A DNA stretch of 64,000 nucleotides from Liriodendron chinense (GCA_003013855.2 ML058548.1:186001-250000); one strand, 5' to 3'. Positions 12,701 through 44,209 are shown, numbered from the stretch's first letter. Program-made: numbers and translations. The notes: a model not told the origin generated them from the sequence alone.

Positions 12701-13863
12701 GCCTGTGTGTGTGCGCCTCATGCTCATTGGTTGCCTAGCAACTGCCACTCCATGGGCCTCCTTTGCTTGCTTGCCCTTTGGGATGTGCTTGTATTAATTG
12801 GGCTGTAGGTTATTATGTGTGGGGTGATGTTGGTATGCATGTATTTTTTGTATGACCCTCTTCCATGGATGGTTCTAGAGTCTAGGTAAAAGAGGAAGGT
12901 TGTTGTCTGGCGGGCATCTGATCATAAAACTTCTACCAATCTACCATTTAAATCTGACTCCAAATTTCTGATAAAAAGGCTAAGATGATCATGAAATTAT
13001 TATGTGGGAAAATATCTGGTTCTAAGCAGTTATATCTTAGTTATCAAGCACATGCAACAGAATCTGTACTGTTCATCTGTTGGGCTGTGCCATGGATGTG
13101 CCATACTGCAAGTATTGAAATGGTCAAGTGATCCTAACCACTGATTGATCACTTAAATGGAATGGGATTGACCACCAATACATACAGTGCTTGATAGTAA
13201 GTTTGATAAAGTGATAGCACCAGAAACTCTCTTAATAGTGTATTTTTCTATGAAGGCACTCAAAAACTTGTAGTGCAAAAGTGATTTCATATGCGATCAT
13301 TCTTCGGTCAATTTTTAATTGTTATACCATTGAAAATAGTTGAGTTTTCACCTCCCACACAATGCGTTTTCTTTGCAAAGATTGCACAAATCTTCTTTTC
13401 ATTGGTAAAGGCAATTTATCTATAAGAGAATGAAACTAACAAGAAGGAAGTGGATAAGGTGTCATAAATGACACCAACCACTTGAATCCAGAGCTTGCTA
13501 TGGCAATGGGCTTATGGTTCCTGTTGGAAGCGCAACCGGAGTAACTCCTTTAGCTAAATTTAGAACAATGTTTGCTCTATGGAAAACATGAAGAAAAGAG
13601 ACAGGAAGGGACATTAGCTCACTTGATTGTATATCAAGAACTATCTCATTGTTTAGATTGTAGAACTGTTAGGGGTGTTCATCAGTAAGTTTTAGGTGTA
13701 TATATAGCTATTATTGCTTTTGTTATGTCACTCACTAGTCTCTTGTACTCTGCACTGTTCATTATTTCTATTTCATTACCGTCTCATTTTCATCTAGTTG
13801 ATGCTATCTTGCAACTGAATCCTGTTATCACTATAAAATTTGTTTTTTTTTTTTGGTTTGCAG
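9714..13863 (+). other. Proposed FPP leader intron (about 4.1 kb)
   Basis: The candidate donor is GT at 9714. The acceptor after 'ttttggtttgcag' (AG at 13862-13863) is strong. The interior carries several diverged copies of the dispersed 'ggtgggctccatgg..gatccagaccattg' repeat (near 10220, 10405, 11055, 11285, 11580, 11835 and 13075). No coding sequence was recognised. A further (CT)n tract lies at 9731-9762. Confidence 0.45.
10195..10570. repeat. Diverged tandem duplication, period about 188 bp
   Basis: Copies start near 10195 and 10383. Each has 'tttctgtttgtata', then 'gggt/gctgcatggttctgtgatcc', then 'ttggttgaatgt'. They are members of the dispersed repeat noted across the window. Confidence 0.65.
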
Positions 13864-13878
13864 GCTATATAGTCCAAG

Positions 13879-32962
<19,084 letters not shown>

Positions 32963-33600
32963 GATGCCAGAGGCATGGGTGGTTTGTAGTTTGTAGTTGG
33001 GGAGGGAGTCTTATTAGGCAGTTCCCACTTTAACCCACATCAAAATTCTCAAAAGGCAAAACTTGTAAAATGGCAATATAAAGACATGGGTGTTTGGTGG
33101 TACCCGACATTTCACCGAATCAAGCATGAAAAAACCACATTTGGATGAAGGCTCAGAATCTATCCATGAAAGAAGAGAATCTGGCAGTTGTTTTGGGTAT
33201 GGGTTGTGTACAGTGTACATGCGTATAGAACCTTCCCACTTGTCTATTTCTGTGGATCAATCTTCTCTGTAATGGATTTCCTAAAGATGGGATGCTGCTT
33301 TGAAGTCTGAAACTTCACAATCCCAGGACACGTACATATTCATCATGTGAGAGTTGACAGTGCAAAAACGGGTATCAGGTGGTGATTTTCTTGGAGTTTC
33401 TCACTCAAAAGCTTCCTGCTTTTGTGGATGGAGGTTCCCGGAGGTGTGTGTTCTTCCTCTTGAAAACTTCATGATTACATCCTGTCATGTTAGAGAGGGT
33501 TGTTTTTTTGTTGTTTTTTCATATCCATGTCTTCTTGCATGGTTAATTGTACTTAACATGTCTAATGATCTATCAGCAAATGTATGGAATTATTATTATT
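32963..33600 (+). other. Probable FPP 3' UTR
   Basis: It follows the TAA and is T-rich toward 33500-33600, with no clear canonical AATAAA. The true poly(A) site is not determined. Confidence 0.5.
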
Positions 33601-33889
33601 TCTTGTATTATTTTGTGTAGTAATTTCTACCGTTTCGATTGGTTTGTACCTCTCAGATTTTGAATGTTTATCAGATAAAACTAACTGTGCAATATGGGGT
33701 CAGCTCAAGGGGGATCCTGGAGCTGATCCATTTGTTGGTCGGGGTATAGCAGGACTAGTGACCCATTTATCTCATGGGTTGGTCTTGGTCATGTATTAAT
33801 TTTTTTTCCCCTTTTTGAAAGATGATGGGAATTTTATGAAAAGACTACCAAAGGCGTGCACAACCTCAAAGCTGAGCCACAAAAGAGGC

Positions 33890-34240
33890 TAAAAGAAACC
33901 ATCGACATCAATATTCAAACTAGAAGCTCAATCTTTAACATTTGCATTAGCCTGCTCAATAATCCTAGACACCGTCCAATGTTTATCTCTGAAGCATCAA
34001 CTATTTCTTTCGCCCTATATGGACCATAGTCCTGCCAACAAGGAAAGCCTCTACAAAATCTTCCCTTCCTCACTGTAGTCGCCACCATGCCAAGCTTGTA
34101 ACCCTTCAATTGTTCCTGGCATCACCCAAGGGATCTTGAATACCCCTGATACTCTCCCATACCGACCTGCTCGCTGACAATGAACAAAGAAACGGTTTAC
34201 CGGTTTTGCATCACTAAGACACATGGAACACATTGGGGAA
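33890..34240 (-). pseudogene. L1-type LINE C-terminal fragment (zf-RVT region)
   Basis: The minus strand encodes a frameshifted remnant resembling the end of plant L1 reverse transcriptases: MCSMCLSDAKPVNRFFVHC (zinc-binding CxxC..H..C), then FKIPWVMPGTIEGL, WHGGDYSEEGKIL and, in another frame, a tail with REIVDASEIN-like residues. The upstream RT and endonuclease are absent. It begins just beyond the FPP 3' end on the opposite strand. Confidence 0.7.
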
Positions 34241-34502
34241 AATCATCGATCTCTATTGAAGATTGTGTATGGTGAGCACTATTCCTTCTCATAAAGATTG
34301 TTGGGTAGAAAATTTTTACAACTGAGTTATTACAATATTCCAAACGGTTTACTTGTATCAAGTTTTAAATCAAATGAGATTCAAGAGCATATGGTCCTAT
34401 GCTATCTTAGATAAACATGAGAAAAATTGAAGAAATAGGCAGAACATCAATAGTCTTTAATAACCTATTCTCACACCCAGTTTAAAAAGGAAAAAGAAAT
34501 AA

Positions 34503-34745
34503 AATCCATGAAAAATATCTAGTAGTAAGAGTTATAAGAAAGTGTGAAGGAATGTGAAATTAAACTCCATCTCTCTGGAAAAAAAAATCCATGAACAATA
34601 TATAATAGTCAAGAGTCATAAGAAAGTGTGAAGGAATGTGAGGTTAAACTCCATCTCTCTGGGGAAAAAAAAATCCATGAAAAATATATAATAGTCTTAT
34701 GAGAAAATGTGAATGGATGTGAGTATAAATGTGTGTTGGGATGGA
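34503..34745. repeat. Three tandem copies of an about 85-bp unit
   Basis: Units begin 'aatccatgaa' at 34503, 34586 and 34672 and contain 'aagtgtgaaggaatgtga' and 'aaactccatctctctgg'. The last copy is diverged. Confidence 0.88.
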
Positions 34746-34749
34746 AGTA

Positions 34750-36411
34750 AATGGGGTGAAGTGGCTACGCACATGTCCACTGCATATGTGGTACGCTTAT
34801 GATACTCCGAAACAATCCAATTATCAGCTACATCACTAAAACCATGCCAATAGAGTGATCCAAACCATCCAAAGACTGGCCATCTAAATAGATGGTTAAA
34901 AAATGTTGACAAGTTGCTTGTTTGTGATCCTTACGTTTGTGGCCCACCCAAGACTCATAATTTCCTCATTTTTGGAAAAGTATATATTTCAATTGGTTTA
35001 TCACAATCATTCTATCAAATATCACGTTTGTACACTAATCATTCTGTGTCATTTACTTCCAATTCATTTACCTCCAATTCCATTTTCCATTTACCTCCAT
35101 TTTGAAGCTCCTAAAGAAGCCCCAGACTCCTATCTCTCGCATCATTAGCCTCCATGACAGAAATAGTGCGACAAGTAAAAATACAAAGTATTAAAATCAT
35201 GATTGCCATGAGTAACTATTAACCTAATTTTATTTTCCCCAAAGGTGTTGATTGGTTTGGGGGAATTAGAATGCCCCGGGTATTCTAATACCCACCACCT
35301 TTACAGTTTCCGTGTTTGGAGGATGATGGGCATTGAAAAACCCGGCAATTTAGATGCCCATAGGGCATTGCAATGTAAAAAAAAAAAAAAAGGGCACTCT
35401 TGGTTTCCAAAAAAAAAATGATGAAATTTCATTCCTGTATCCATATAGGCTTCCCCAAATCTCACCTTGTAATTGAAACAAAGTTTTTAAGAAGGATGGG
35501 TAATGAAAGGTGTGGAGACCATCTGTTTTCTTTGCTACTGATTGGAAGGCTAGAATTTTATATAAAGTAACTTTTTGATAGCAAAGGGCAACCAAAGGTG
35601 AGACTTACATGAATGTTTAAATGAATGATTGAACAATTTTTAGTATGACCCATACGAAAATATGGTGCCTAAAAGGGCATTCAGAATCGTTTCTCATTAA
35701 TCATCTCTACTATAATAGCGTGAGTAGCTATGGACAATATCACCAAGGCAATTAGTCTTTTGATGTTTTCAGGCAGTCTTCCCTTTAGGTTTGTAAAAAT
35801 GGCAACCATGCTGCTAAGAGTTTTTTTTGTTTTTTTTGTTTTTTTTTTAAATTATTATTATTATTTTTTTGAGATGTGGGTTTCTTGAAACCCCAAGGAA
35901 GAAGAAAGATAAATGGGCCTGGTTTGGCATCATGAGCCTGACTTGTGTTTTTAAGCTGTGGTACACTTTTGTGAAGCCCATGAACAATCACCATTGCTAT
36001 TTGAAAGCTATTCACATCCTAATAATTGAGTTGTGCTCGATCCCATGAACCATAATCAAAATAGATACCATTTATTCGTCCTTTGCTATGATGTGGGAAC
36101 CATCATACACGGATTTCACATTTTTGCATAAAGCATGATGTGTATGCTTAGAAGCCCAAGTTACATGCTAAGATGTATCAAGTTAATGGTCATAATCGGC
36201 CATTTGTAGGCTAATCTAGGCCATGACTTGAAAAGCAACTAAAGGTTATTTGTCATGATATTTTCAATAGTGTGGTCCACTTTTATCTCTTGGATCTCCT
36301 TTATTGATGATGATCAATATATAAATTAAATGATAAGAGCATTATAGATAAAATTTTGGATCCTTTGCATTTGTTTATGGATTTTGATATTGTGGTCATA
36401 TTATTAATGGG
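34750..36411. other. Intergenic, no gene seen
   Basis: Contains poly-A/T runs (35378-35392, 35820-35870) and a probable MITE fragment at 35240-35390 ('tgggggaattagaatgcccc', 'cgggtattctaatac'). No supported coding region. Confidence 0.5.
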
Positions 36412-36416
36412 CTGGC

Positions 36417-37092
36417 TGATGTAGAATGGGTCGCTGATTATTTCATGGCCCAGATGGAGCAAAAGAAGACCGGTCGGGGTCGAAAGTGATCCGGACCATT
36501 AGGACCGTAAATCGGTCGTATCTCACAATCCGGAATGAGTTACGGGACGTATAATATATCAATTTGGGGTAGCTCGAGCTACTTTAGCCAACCACCGGGT
36601 TGCCCAGCCCGGAATCGCGAGATTCGACCGTATCGACGGTCATTAGGCTAGTTTATTTTCAGTTTTACTATTTATAGTAAGTTTTAATTCGATTATAACT
36701 TTGCATCTGTAGGGCTTTAGAGTTAGTGCCCAACATGAAAATGGCTTAGAATATTTAGTAGAACAACGTGGTTGAGGCCGTTTGATAACTTTTTATTTTT
36801 GGCCGAAAACCAAGAGTTCTAGTAGGATTGAACGACTTCTAGAAATAGTAAGTTTACTATTTATAGTAAGTTGCGTTTTCTAGGAGTTTAAGTTGGAGTT
36901 GGATTTTGATACTTTATCTAGGGTTAGTTTCCTATTTATATGCATTGTAATTTCGTTTTTGATTCATTCAATCTTCAATAAAGCAATTATTTGGAATTAA
37001 ATTCCTCTTTTTATCTTTTATTTCTTCTTGTGGATTCGAGAAACTATCGGTTAGGGAGACGGTGATCAATCTACCACGTCCTCCCTGCGTCA
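36417..37092 (+). repeat. Gypsy 5' LTR
   Basis: 676 bp, TG..CA ends, paired with 41617-42292. It carries an AATAAA at about 36977 and an open 5' segment of 24 codons that corresponds to the end of the polyprotein. Confidence 0.95.
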
Positions 37093-37093
37093 T

Positions 37094-37105
37094 TGGTATC
37101 AGAGA
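37094..37105 (+). other. Gypsy primer-binding site (tRNA-iMet type)
   Basis: TGGTATCAGAGA lies one base after the 5' LTR. It is complementary to the 3' end of plant initiator methionine tRNA over 11 of 12 bases. Confidence 0.9.
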
Positions 37106-37125
37106 GAGATTTCTTCCTCAGGACG

Positions 37126-38064
37126 ATGACCTCTAATGAAGGGTTGGATCCTTATCCTAAGGACGATGCTCCAAGGGACTATCTAACGGCGACAACCTTC
37201 GAGGCAGCATTCGAAGCAGCACGACGGGAGAACCAGTTGATCCTGCAAGGTATACAGGCGACCCTCGACCAGATTGCAGCATCGCTAGCTCCTCTTCGAG
37301 CCCAAGGCGACCAACAACCACCAACAGTTGCTATACGGGACAATCCTGTTGTCCGTAGAGCACCCCAGGTGGATAATCGTAGGGCTACACCGGACGATTC
37401 AGAACCAAGCGATGACGAGGTCGAAGACATTTTGGTATGACGACCTGCGCTAGGGAATGAGCGTGTGGAACGAGCAGAACGAGATTATCGGGGCAAAGCT
37501 GATTTTCCCAGCTTTAATGGCCTACTTCGAATAGAGGAGTTCCTCGACTGGCTGGCAGAGGTCGAACGATACTTCGACTATATGGAAGTGCCGAACGACA
37601 AGAAGGTAAAACTAATTGCATATAAATTTAAATCCGGTGCTTCAGCATGGTGGGAAAACCTACAGGTTTCCCGCACACGTCAGAATAAGACACCCATCCG
37701 AACCTGGCTTCGGATGAGACAACTTTTTAGAGCTCGATTCCTCCCTAGCGACTATGAACAAATTTTGTTCCAACAATATCAAAATTGTCGTCAGGGAAAT
37801 CGAACCGTAGCCGAATATCTTGAAGAATTCCAGCGATTGGCTACACGGAATAATTTATCGGAATCAGAGGCACAGCAAGTATCACGATTCATTGGTGGGT
37901 TGCGATTTGTAATCCAGGATCGGGTCCAGATGCATCCAGTCTGGACGTTGAGTGAGGCCAACCAATTGGCCACCCGAGTAGAAACACAGTTGTCGCGGCC
38001 CCCTGCTCGACCCTATCCGGCACATGGAATCCCACCACCGGACCCACTCAAGATACATCGTTGA
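37126..38064 (+). pseudogene. Gypsy gag region (interrupted)
   Basis: ATG 37126 opens MTSNEGLDPYPKDD; the frame hits TGA at 37438 and continues in the same frame to 38064. The capsid-type retrotrans_gag domain follows: DFPSFNGLLRIEEFLDWLAE, then YKFKSGASAWWENL, then a region ending with LATRNNLSESEAQQVSRF. A frameshift near 38060 moves the zinc knuckle (38214-38270) to another frame. In that knuckle, C-LR-C-GQPG-D-WSNA-C, Asp replaces the usual His. Confidence 0.85.
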
Positions 38065-38969
38065 CCAAAGGCAAGGAGCCTATAGGAGGGCGTCCTCAAC
38101 CTCCTATGGTCACGAACCGGGACTGGGGAAGCGGTCCCTCAAGACCTCAACGTACAGCTCCCACTACAGCGGGTCCTAGCAGGATCCCCAACCCATATGG
38201 TCGGCCAAGGCCAGACCATTGTCTTCGTTGTGGCCAACCAGGTGACTGGTCGAACGCTTGTCCTCAACGCCCTGCAGCCCACTTAACTACGAATGAAGGT
38301 GGCGCGGAGGATGAAATAACGGAAGGCAACCCTGAATTGGAACAGGTTGAAGAGGGGGACACAAAAGATGTAGATTGGCTAACTGAAGATCATGGGGAGT
38401 CGCTAGTAGTGAGACGACTACTTTACGCTCCCAGGAAGGAAGTGCACCCACAACGACATAATATCTTACGCACAAAGTACACCGTGCAGGGCAAAATCTG
38501 TGATGTGATCATAGATAGTGGGAGTAGTGAAAATATCGTCTCGAAGATTATGGTGGATAAGTTACATCTGCCTATGACGAAGCACCCTACCCCTTACTCG
38601 ATCGGTTAGATCAAGAAGGTGAACGAGACAAAGGTAACTCATCAATGCATTATCACGTTTTTCATTGGTAAAAGTTATAAGGACGAGGTCCTCTGTGATG
38701 TGGTTGACATGGAAGCCTGCCACATGTTACTCGGGCGGCCATGGCAATCGGATCGAGATGTGACACACGGTGGACGGAAAAACATATACATGTTCACCAA
38801 GGATGGTCGAAAAATTGTTTTGGCTCCTATGACACCAGAGAAACACCCCGAAGCTTCTAAAGTGGAGGGGAACTCTCTCCTTACCATTCGTGAGTTTGTT
38901 AAGGAGTTAAAGGAAACTGGGCGAAATCTACGCTGTTATGGTAAAAGGCGAGGAGTCGGGATCCTCTAA
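38061..38969 (+). pseudogene. Gypsy zinc-knuckle and aspartic protease region
   Basis: One frame with a TAG at 38607. It has the knuckle noted above, an acidic linker, then the retroviral-type protease motif DSGSSENIVS and the downstream ACHMLLGRPWQ, characteristic of gypsy proteases. A frameshift near 38930-38945 separates it from the reverse transcriptase. Confidence 0.85.
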
Positions 38970-40503
38970 TATTCCTCAACGCCTTAAACCGTTGCTAGAC
39001 GAATTTTGAAGTACTTGGCCTTGAGATTTACCTGATGAGTTGCCTCCCATACGAGACATACAACATCATATCGACCTTATCCTAGGGTCCAGTTTGCCCA
39101 ACCGATCGCACTATTGGATGAGTCCGAAAGAGTGTGAAATTCTACAGGGATAAGTGGAGGAACTGATCCGTAAGGGTCTCATCAAAGAGAGCATGAGCCC
39201 GTGTGCCGTTCCGGCACTCCTTACCCCAAAGAAAGACGGAACTTGGCGCATGTGTATCGATAGCCGCGCGATCAATAAAATAATAGTTAAATATCGATTT
39301 CCAATACCGCGGTTGGATGACATGCTTGATATGCTCGAGGGCTCTAAGGTGTTCTCAAAACTGGACTTACGGAGTGGTTACCATCAAATCCGTATTAAGC
39401 CAGGTGACGAGTGAAAAACGGCCTTCAAGACCAAGGAAGGGTTATATGAGTGGCTAGTTATGCCCTTCGGTTTGACCAACGCACCAAGCACCTTCATGCG
39501 ATTAATGAACCAAGTGTTGAAACCGTTCATCGGCAGTTTTGTTGTCGTTTACTTTGGCGACATCCTAATATACAGTCAGGATGAAACGGAGCACATGACC
39601 CACATCAGAAAAGTGCTACAAGTGTTGGCCGACAACAAGCTATACTTAAATATGAAAAATTGTAGCTTCTTAACTGATCGATTATTGTTTCTGGGGTTCA
39701 TTGTGTCGTCCACGAGTATCCGAGTGGACGAAGAAAAAGTTCGAGCTATTCGGGATTGGCTGACTCTGACGAACATTCATGAGGTACGAAGTTTTCATGG
39801 GTTGGAGACCTTCTATCGTCGGTTTATGCGGAACTTCAGCAGTATCGTCGCGTCGATTATCGACTGTATGAAGAAGGGTTCGTTTCAATGGACCGAAGGG
39901 GCAGAGAAGAGTTTTGCAGAAATTAAACATCGGTTGTCCACTACCCCAGTCCTGGTACTCTCTAATTTCGATAAGTTGTTTGAGGTAGAATGTGACGCGT
40001 CTATTGTCGGCATTGGGGGAGTCCTTTCTCAGGAAGGCAGGCCAGTTGCCTTTTATAGTGAGAAACTCAGCGACACACGACAGAAATGGTCGACCTATGA
40101 GCTTGAATTACATGCAGTGGTTCAGGCACTGCGCCATTGGCGTCATTATCTTATTCAAAGGAAATTTATACTGTACACTGATCATCAGGCCTTAAAATTT
40201 GTCAATACTCAGACTAACGTGAATCGTATACATGCTAGATGGATTTCGTTTTTACAGGAATTCACGTTCGTTCTGAAACACAAGTCAGGGCAGCAGAACA
40301 AGGTAGCCGATGCACTTAGCCGACATGCATTCCTTCTTATCACCGTGAGCAATGAGGTGGTCGGATTCGATTGTCTCAAGGAACTTTATGTCGACGACGA
40401 GGATTTTGCAGATGCATGGAAAAAGTGCCAAGAGGGTCACCCGAGTAACATTCTAATTCAAGATGGTTTCCTCTTCAAAGGAAATCGACTTTGCATTCCG
40501 TAG
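38968..40503 (+). pseudogene. Gypsy reverse transcriptase and RNase H region
   Basis: A continuous frame broken by stops at 39007, 39022, 39151, 39412 and TAG 40501. RT blocks seen: LIRKGLIKESMSPCAVPALL, DGTWRMCIDSRAINK, FSKLDLRSGYHQIRI, MPFGLTNAPSTF and VVYFGDILIYS. The catalytic box reads YFGD, so one catalytic Asp is Gly. RNase H follows (FEVECDASIVGIGGVLSQ, YTDHQALKF, KVADALSRH). Enzymatic activity is not expected. Confidence 0.9.
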
Positions 40504-41689
40504 AGTTCGTTACGGGACAAAATTATTATCGAGCTGCATGGCGGTGGCCTCAACGGTCATTTAGGACGAGATAAGACTCGAGCGATGGTGGAAGAGCGAT
40601 ATTACTGGCCACAACTTGCTCGTGATGTTAGCAGGGCAGTACAACGATGTCATATTTATCAAATCGCTAAGGGGCAATCTCAAAATACAGGTCTTTACAC
40701 GCCATTACCCGTGCCAGATGCTCATTGGGAGAATTTATCTATGGATTTTGAATTAGGGCTCCCACGAACACAACGCGACATGGACTCAGTGTTCGTGGTG
40801 GTAGACCGATTCTCCAAGATGGCACACTTCATTCCGTGTAAGAAGACTTTTTATGCTGTACACGTTGCGAACCTTTTCTTCAGAGAGGTTGTGCGACTAC
40901 ATGGGATTCCTAAGACGATCACTTCAGATCGGGACACAAAGTTCGTTAGCCACTTTTGGCGAGCCTTGTGGAATCGGTTCGGTACACGACTTCACTTCAT
41001 CGATGCTTATCATCTACAAACAGATGGGCAGACTGAGGTCGTCAACCGCACATTGGGGAATCTCATCCATTGCCTTTCAGGTGACAAACCGAAGCAGTGG
41101 GACATGGCCCTGGCTCAAGCAGAGTTTGCGTTCAACAACATGGTAAACCGATCGACAGGAAAGTCTCTGTTCCAGATTGTTTATGGGTGCGTGCCTCGTC
41201 ACACACTCAATTTGGTTCCCCTGCCCAAGCTTCCGGGCATGAGCGTTACAGCTGAACATATGGCAGGCCGAATCATGGACATACATGCAGACTTGCGCAA
41301 CAAATTACAAACTTCGAACGAGAAGTATAAAGAAGCGGCCGACAAGCATCGACGCGCTAAAGTGTTCGAAATAGGTGATCATGTGATGGTCCACCTACGT
41401 AAAGAGTGATTTCCTACCGGGACCTATAACAAGTTGAAACACAAGAAGATTGGACCGGTACCTGATCATTCGCAAGATCAATGACAATGCCTACGTTGTT
41501 GATCTTCCGGATGACATGGAGATTTCAAGGACTTTCAACGTGGCAGATCTGTACGAATATCATGAACCAAAGCTGGACGAGAACTCGGGGTCAAATTCTT
41601 TCGAAGTAGAGGAGACTGATGTAGAACGGGTCACTGATTATTTCATGGCCCAGATGGAACAAAAGAAGACCGGTCGGGGTCGAAAGTGA
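40504..41689 (+). pseudogene. Gypsy integrase region extending into the 3' LTR
   Basis: Same frame as RT after the TAG at 40501. The HHCC zinc domain has CHIYQ where a second Cys is expected. The catalytic core has SMDFELGLP (D), TSDRDTKF (D) and QTDGQTEVVNRT (E). TGA at 41407 and a frameshift near 41445 precede the C-terminal piece (KINDNAYVVDLPDDMEIS, FNVADLYEYHEPK). The frame stops at TGA 41687, 70 nt inside the LTR, after a basic KKTGRGRK tail. The purine-rich stretch 'gtagaggagac' ahead of the LTR is the candidate polypurine tract. Confidence 0.88.
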
Positions 41690-42292
41690 TCCGTACCGTC
41701 AGGACCGTAAATCGGTCGTATCTCACAATCCAGAATGAGTTACGGGACATATAATATATCAATTTGGGGTAGCTCGAGCTATTTTAGCCAACCACCGGGT
41801 TGCCCAGGCCGGAATCGCAAGATTCGACCGTATCGACTGTCATTAGGCTAGTTTATTTTCAGTTTTACTATTTATAGTAAGTTTTAATTCGATTATAACT
41901 TTGCATCTGTAGGGCTTTAGAGTTAGTACCCAACATAAAAAGGGCTTAGAATATTTAGTAGAACAACGTGGTTGAGGCCGTTTGATAACTTTCTATTTTT
42001 GGCCGAAAACCAAGAGTTCTAGTAGGATTGAACGACTTTTATAAATAGTAAGTTTACTATTTATATGAAGTTGCGTTTTCTAGGAGTTTAAGTTGGAGTT
42101 GGATTCTGATACTTTACCTAGGGTTAGTTTCCTATTTATATGCATTGTAATTTCGTTTTTGATTCATTCAATATTCAATAAAGCAATTGTTTGGAATTAA
42201 ATTCCTCTTTTTATCTTTTATTTCTTCTCGTGGATTCGAGAAACTATCGGTTAGGGAGACGGTGATCGACCTACCACGTCCTCCCTGTGTCA
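41617..42292 (+). repeat. Gypsy 3' LTR
   Basis: 676 bp, paired with the 5' LTR and of identical length; differences are single-base changes only. Confidence 0.95.
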
Positions 42293-42419
42293 TTGGCATT
42301 TTAACAAAATGCTTAAAATATGTAACCTAAGATTATCAAATGCTTTTCTATTATGGTCCACGTGTGCATGCATTGAGATTGCATGTGTACGTGCATCTCT
42401 CTATATAACTTCTCTAGAT

Positions 42420-42860
42420 CTTTGATCAACACTGATGATTGGATCAATGATTAATGGTGATGGTAAACCCTAATCAAAGCTTATGATCTACAATGATGAT
42501 CATATCCCTGATAATGCTGATGATAAATGCTAATGATCAGATCCCTACTCAAAGTTGATGATCAAATCTTGATCAACGCTAATGATCAATAATGATGATT
42601 GGATCCGTAATTAACACTAATGATTGACAGTAATGATTGGATTCCTGATTAACATTGATAATTGACTGTGTCAAATTTCTAATCGACGTAAATCGTCGAC
42701 AATAATGGACAGATCCCTGATCAACTTGTAATGATAGGATTCCTAATCAACATTGATAGATAGTTGATGGTGATGGTTGGCTCCTTGATTAATAATGATG
42801 AACATGGATGTGGAGATGGTCAATGATGATGATCAACTTTTTGATTATATATGCATGGCT
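42420..42860. repeat. Degenerate GATNA-rich tandem repeat
   Basis: Diverged units of about 45-50 bp of the type 'gatcaatgatgatgattgga' + 'tccctgattaacactaa'. It has very high GAT/ATC content and no coding frame. It lies just right of the gypsy element. Confidence 0.65.
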
Positions 42861-44010
42861 CATAGATTCTTAATAATAGTTGAATTATAGGTATTATAAT
42901 TGTACAGCCAGATGTGATTAAATTTTGCCTGTTTATCTATTATGAATCTTTAACCTTTAGTGTTGTATGCGGTCATTCTTTAAGGTTGTGCAAATAAGGG
43001 GTTGCATACATTATGTAAATAATTGTTGAAGAAGAAGAAAAAAAACATCTTGTCTTATTTTGAGAGCTTGATTAACAACCTACCTTAGGTATGTGGATTT
43101 TCAGATCTCATATAAGGTGAAAAATTACTGTTACTTTCAGAGCTCCTTACAAGAATTGTCTTTAGTAATTTTACCTTAATTAATGGATAAATAATTGTTC
43201 AGTTCATAACATCTTGTTGAGCACCATGCACAAGGAGCTCATACCCATGTAAGAGGTGCATGAGACTACTAAAGTAAGTAATTTGAGATGCTCTGGTTGA
43301 AGCGTATGTAAAGTCATATGGACATATTATAGTTTTGAAAATGAAGTTTCACAAGTATCAGAAACCTGTTAGATGGACCAACAAGAATCATATTCATAAG
43401 ATAGAGAAAATGATAAGCAATCTTAGAAACTCCAGGTGTATCGCCATGGAAAATTAAAAGATTATTGTTATGCATTATTTTTTGCTTGAGTTTCCCCCCA
43501 ATTAAGGATATGGAATTGTACTGATTCAATTACTACATTTAAAAACATCTGTGGCTGCCAAATATGTGAGGTCGAAATAAATGTCATTCAGCCAAGAAAA
43601 GCCAAAGCCCTCATAACTGAGACTCTCAAGTGAAAGGCTTGTAGAAGAAGATTTAAAAGTCGTAAGAAGTCCTAATAGGACACACAACAAATGAATACTG
43701 AATATGCTTTCTTTGCTCATTCTGAGAAGGGGAGGCAACAAACAACAAAAGGCACATGTTGTCATTTGTTTCATTCGTGAAAAATCTGAACATTACCTGC
43801 ATCAGTGCTTTAAGAGAAAAACAATAATTCCTCCATCACACTTTACCTTGTTTATGACCTTTTCTAAAATCCTAACATAAGATTTTTAATCTTATGAGTG
43901 GATTTTGAACTCAGGTTCAACAATGTATGACTCAAAATCATGAAGGATTAGAGTTCCAAACTTATTGTTGGTGTTTGTCACCTACATACGGGCATGCTAC
44001 AAACATTAGT
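42861..44010. other. Intergenic, no gene seen
   Basis: AT-rich, with only short frames lacking domains. Confidence 0.5.
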
Positions 44011-44021
44011 CCTTATGTCAT

Positions 44022-44200
44022 GAAGGGATGGTTAATGAGCTAAACTATTCGTGAACGGTTTGAGTTTGATTCAATTAAAGATAATTTGAGTTCGTTTGAT
44101 TAGTAAACAAACCAAGCTCAACCCTTCTTTTTTAGGTTCGATTAGTAATCAAACCAAACTCAAACAGGCATCAGTTTGGTTTTGTTAGGCTCGATAGGGT
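44022..44200. mobile_element. Partial MITE, 'gggtggttaatgaacc' family
   Basis: It shares 'aaactattcgtgaacggttt' and 'cgtttgattagtaaacaaac' with 44513-44690 but lacks the right terminus. Confidence 0.55.
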
Positions 44201-44209
44201 TCGTTTATA

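Larger units (their letters stand above)
36417..42292 (+). mobile_element. Full-length, coding-degraded Ty3/gypsy retrotransposon
   Basis: A 5876-bp element with LTRs of 676 bp each (36417-37092 and 41617-42292). They begin TGATGTAG and end GTCA, and differ at about 28 positions by hand count (roughly 4%). Flanks CTGGC (36412-36416) and TTGGC (42293-42297) are a probable 5-bp target duplication with one mismatch. The primer site TGGTATCAGAG at 37094 matches initiator tRNA-Met. Order is gag, protease, reverse transcriptase, RNase H, integrase, as in gypsy elements. Several stops and frameshifts make it non-autonomous now. The reading frame's C-terminal tail runs into the 3' LTR. The lineage (chromovirus or other) was not resolved by eye. 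Confidence 0.95.
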
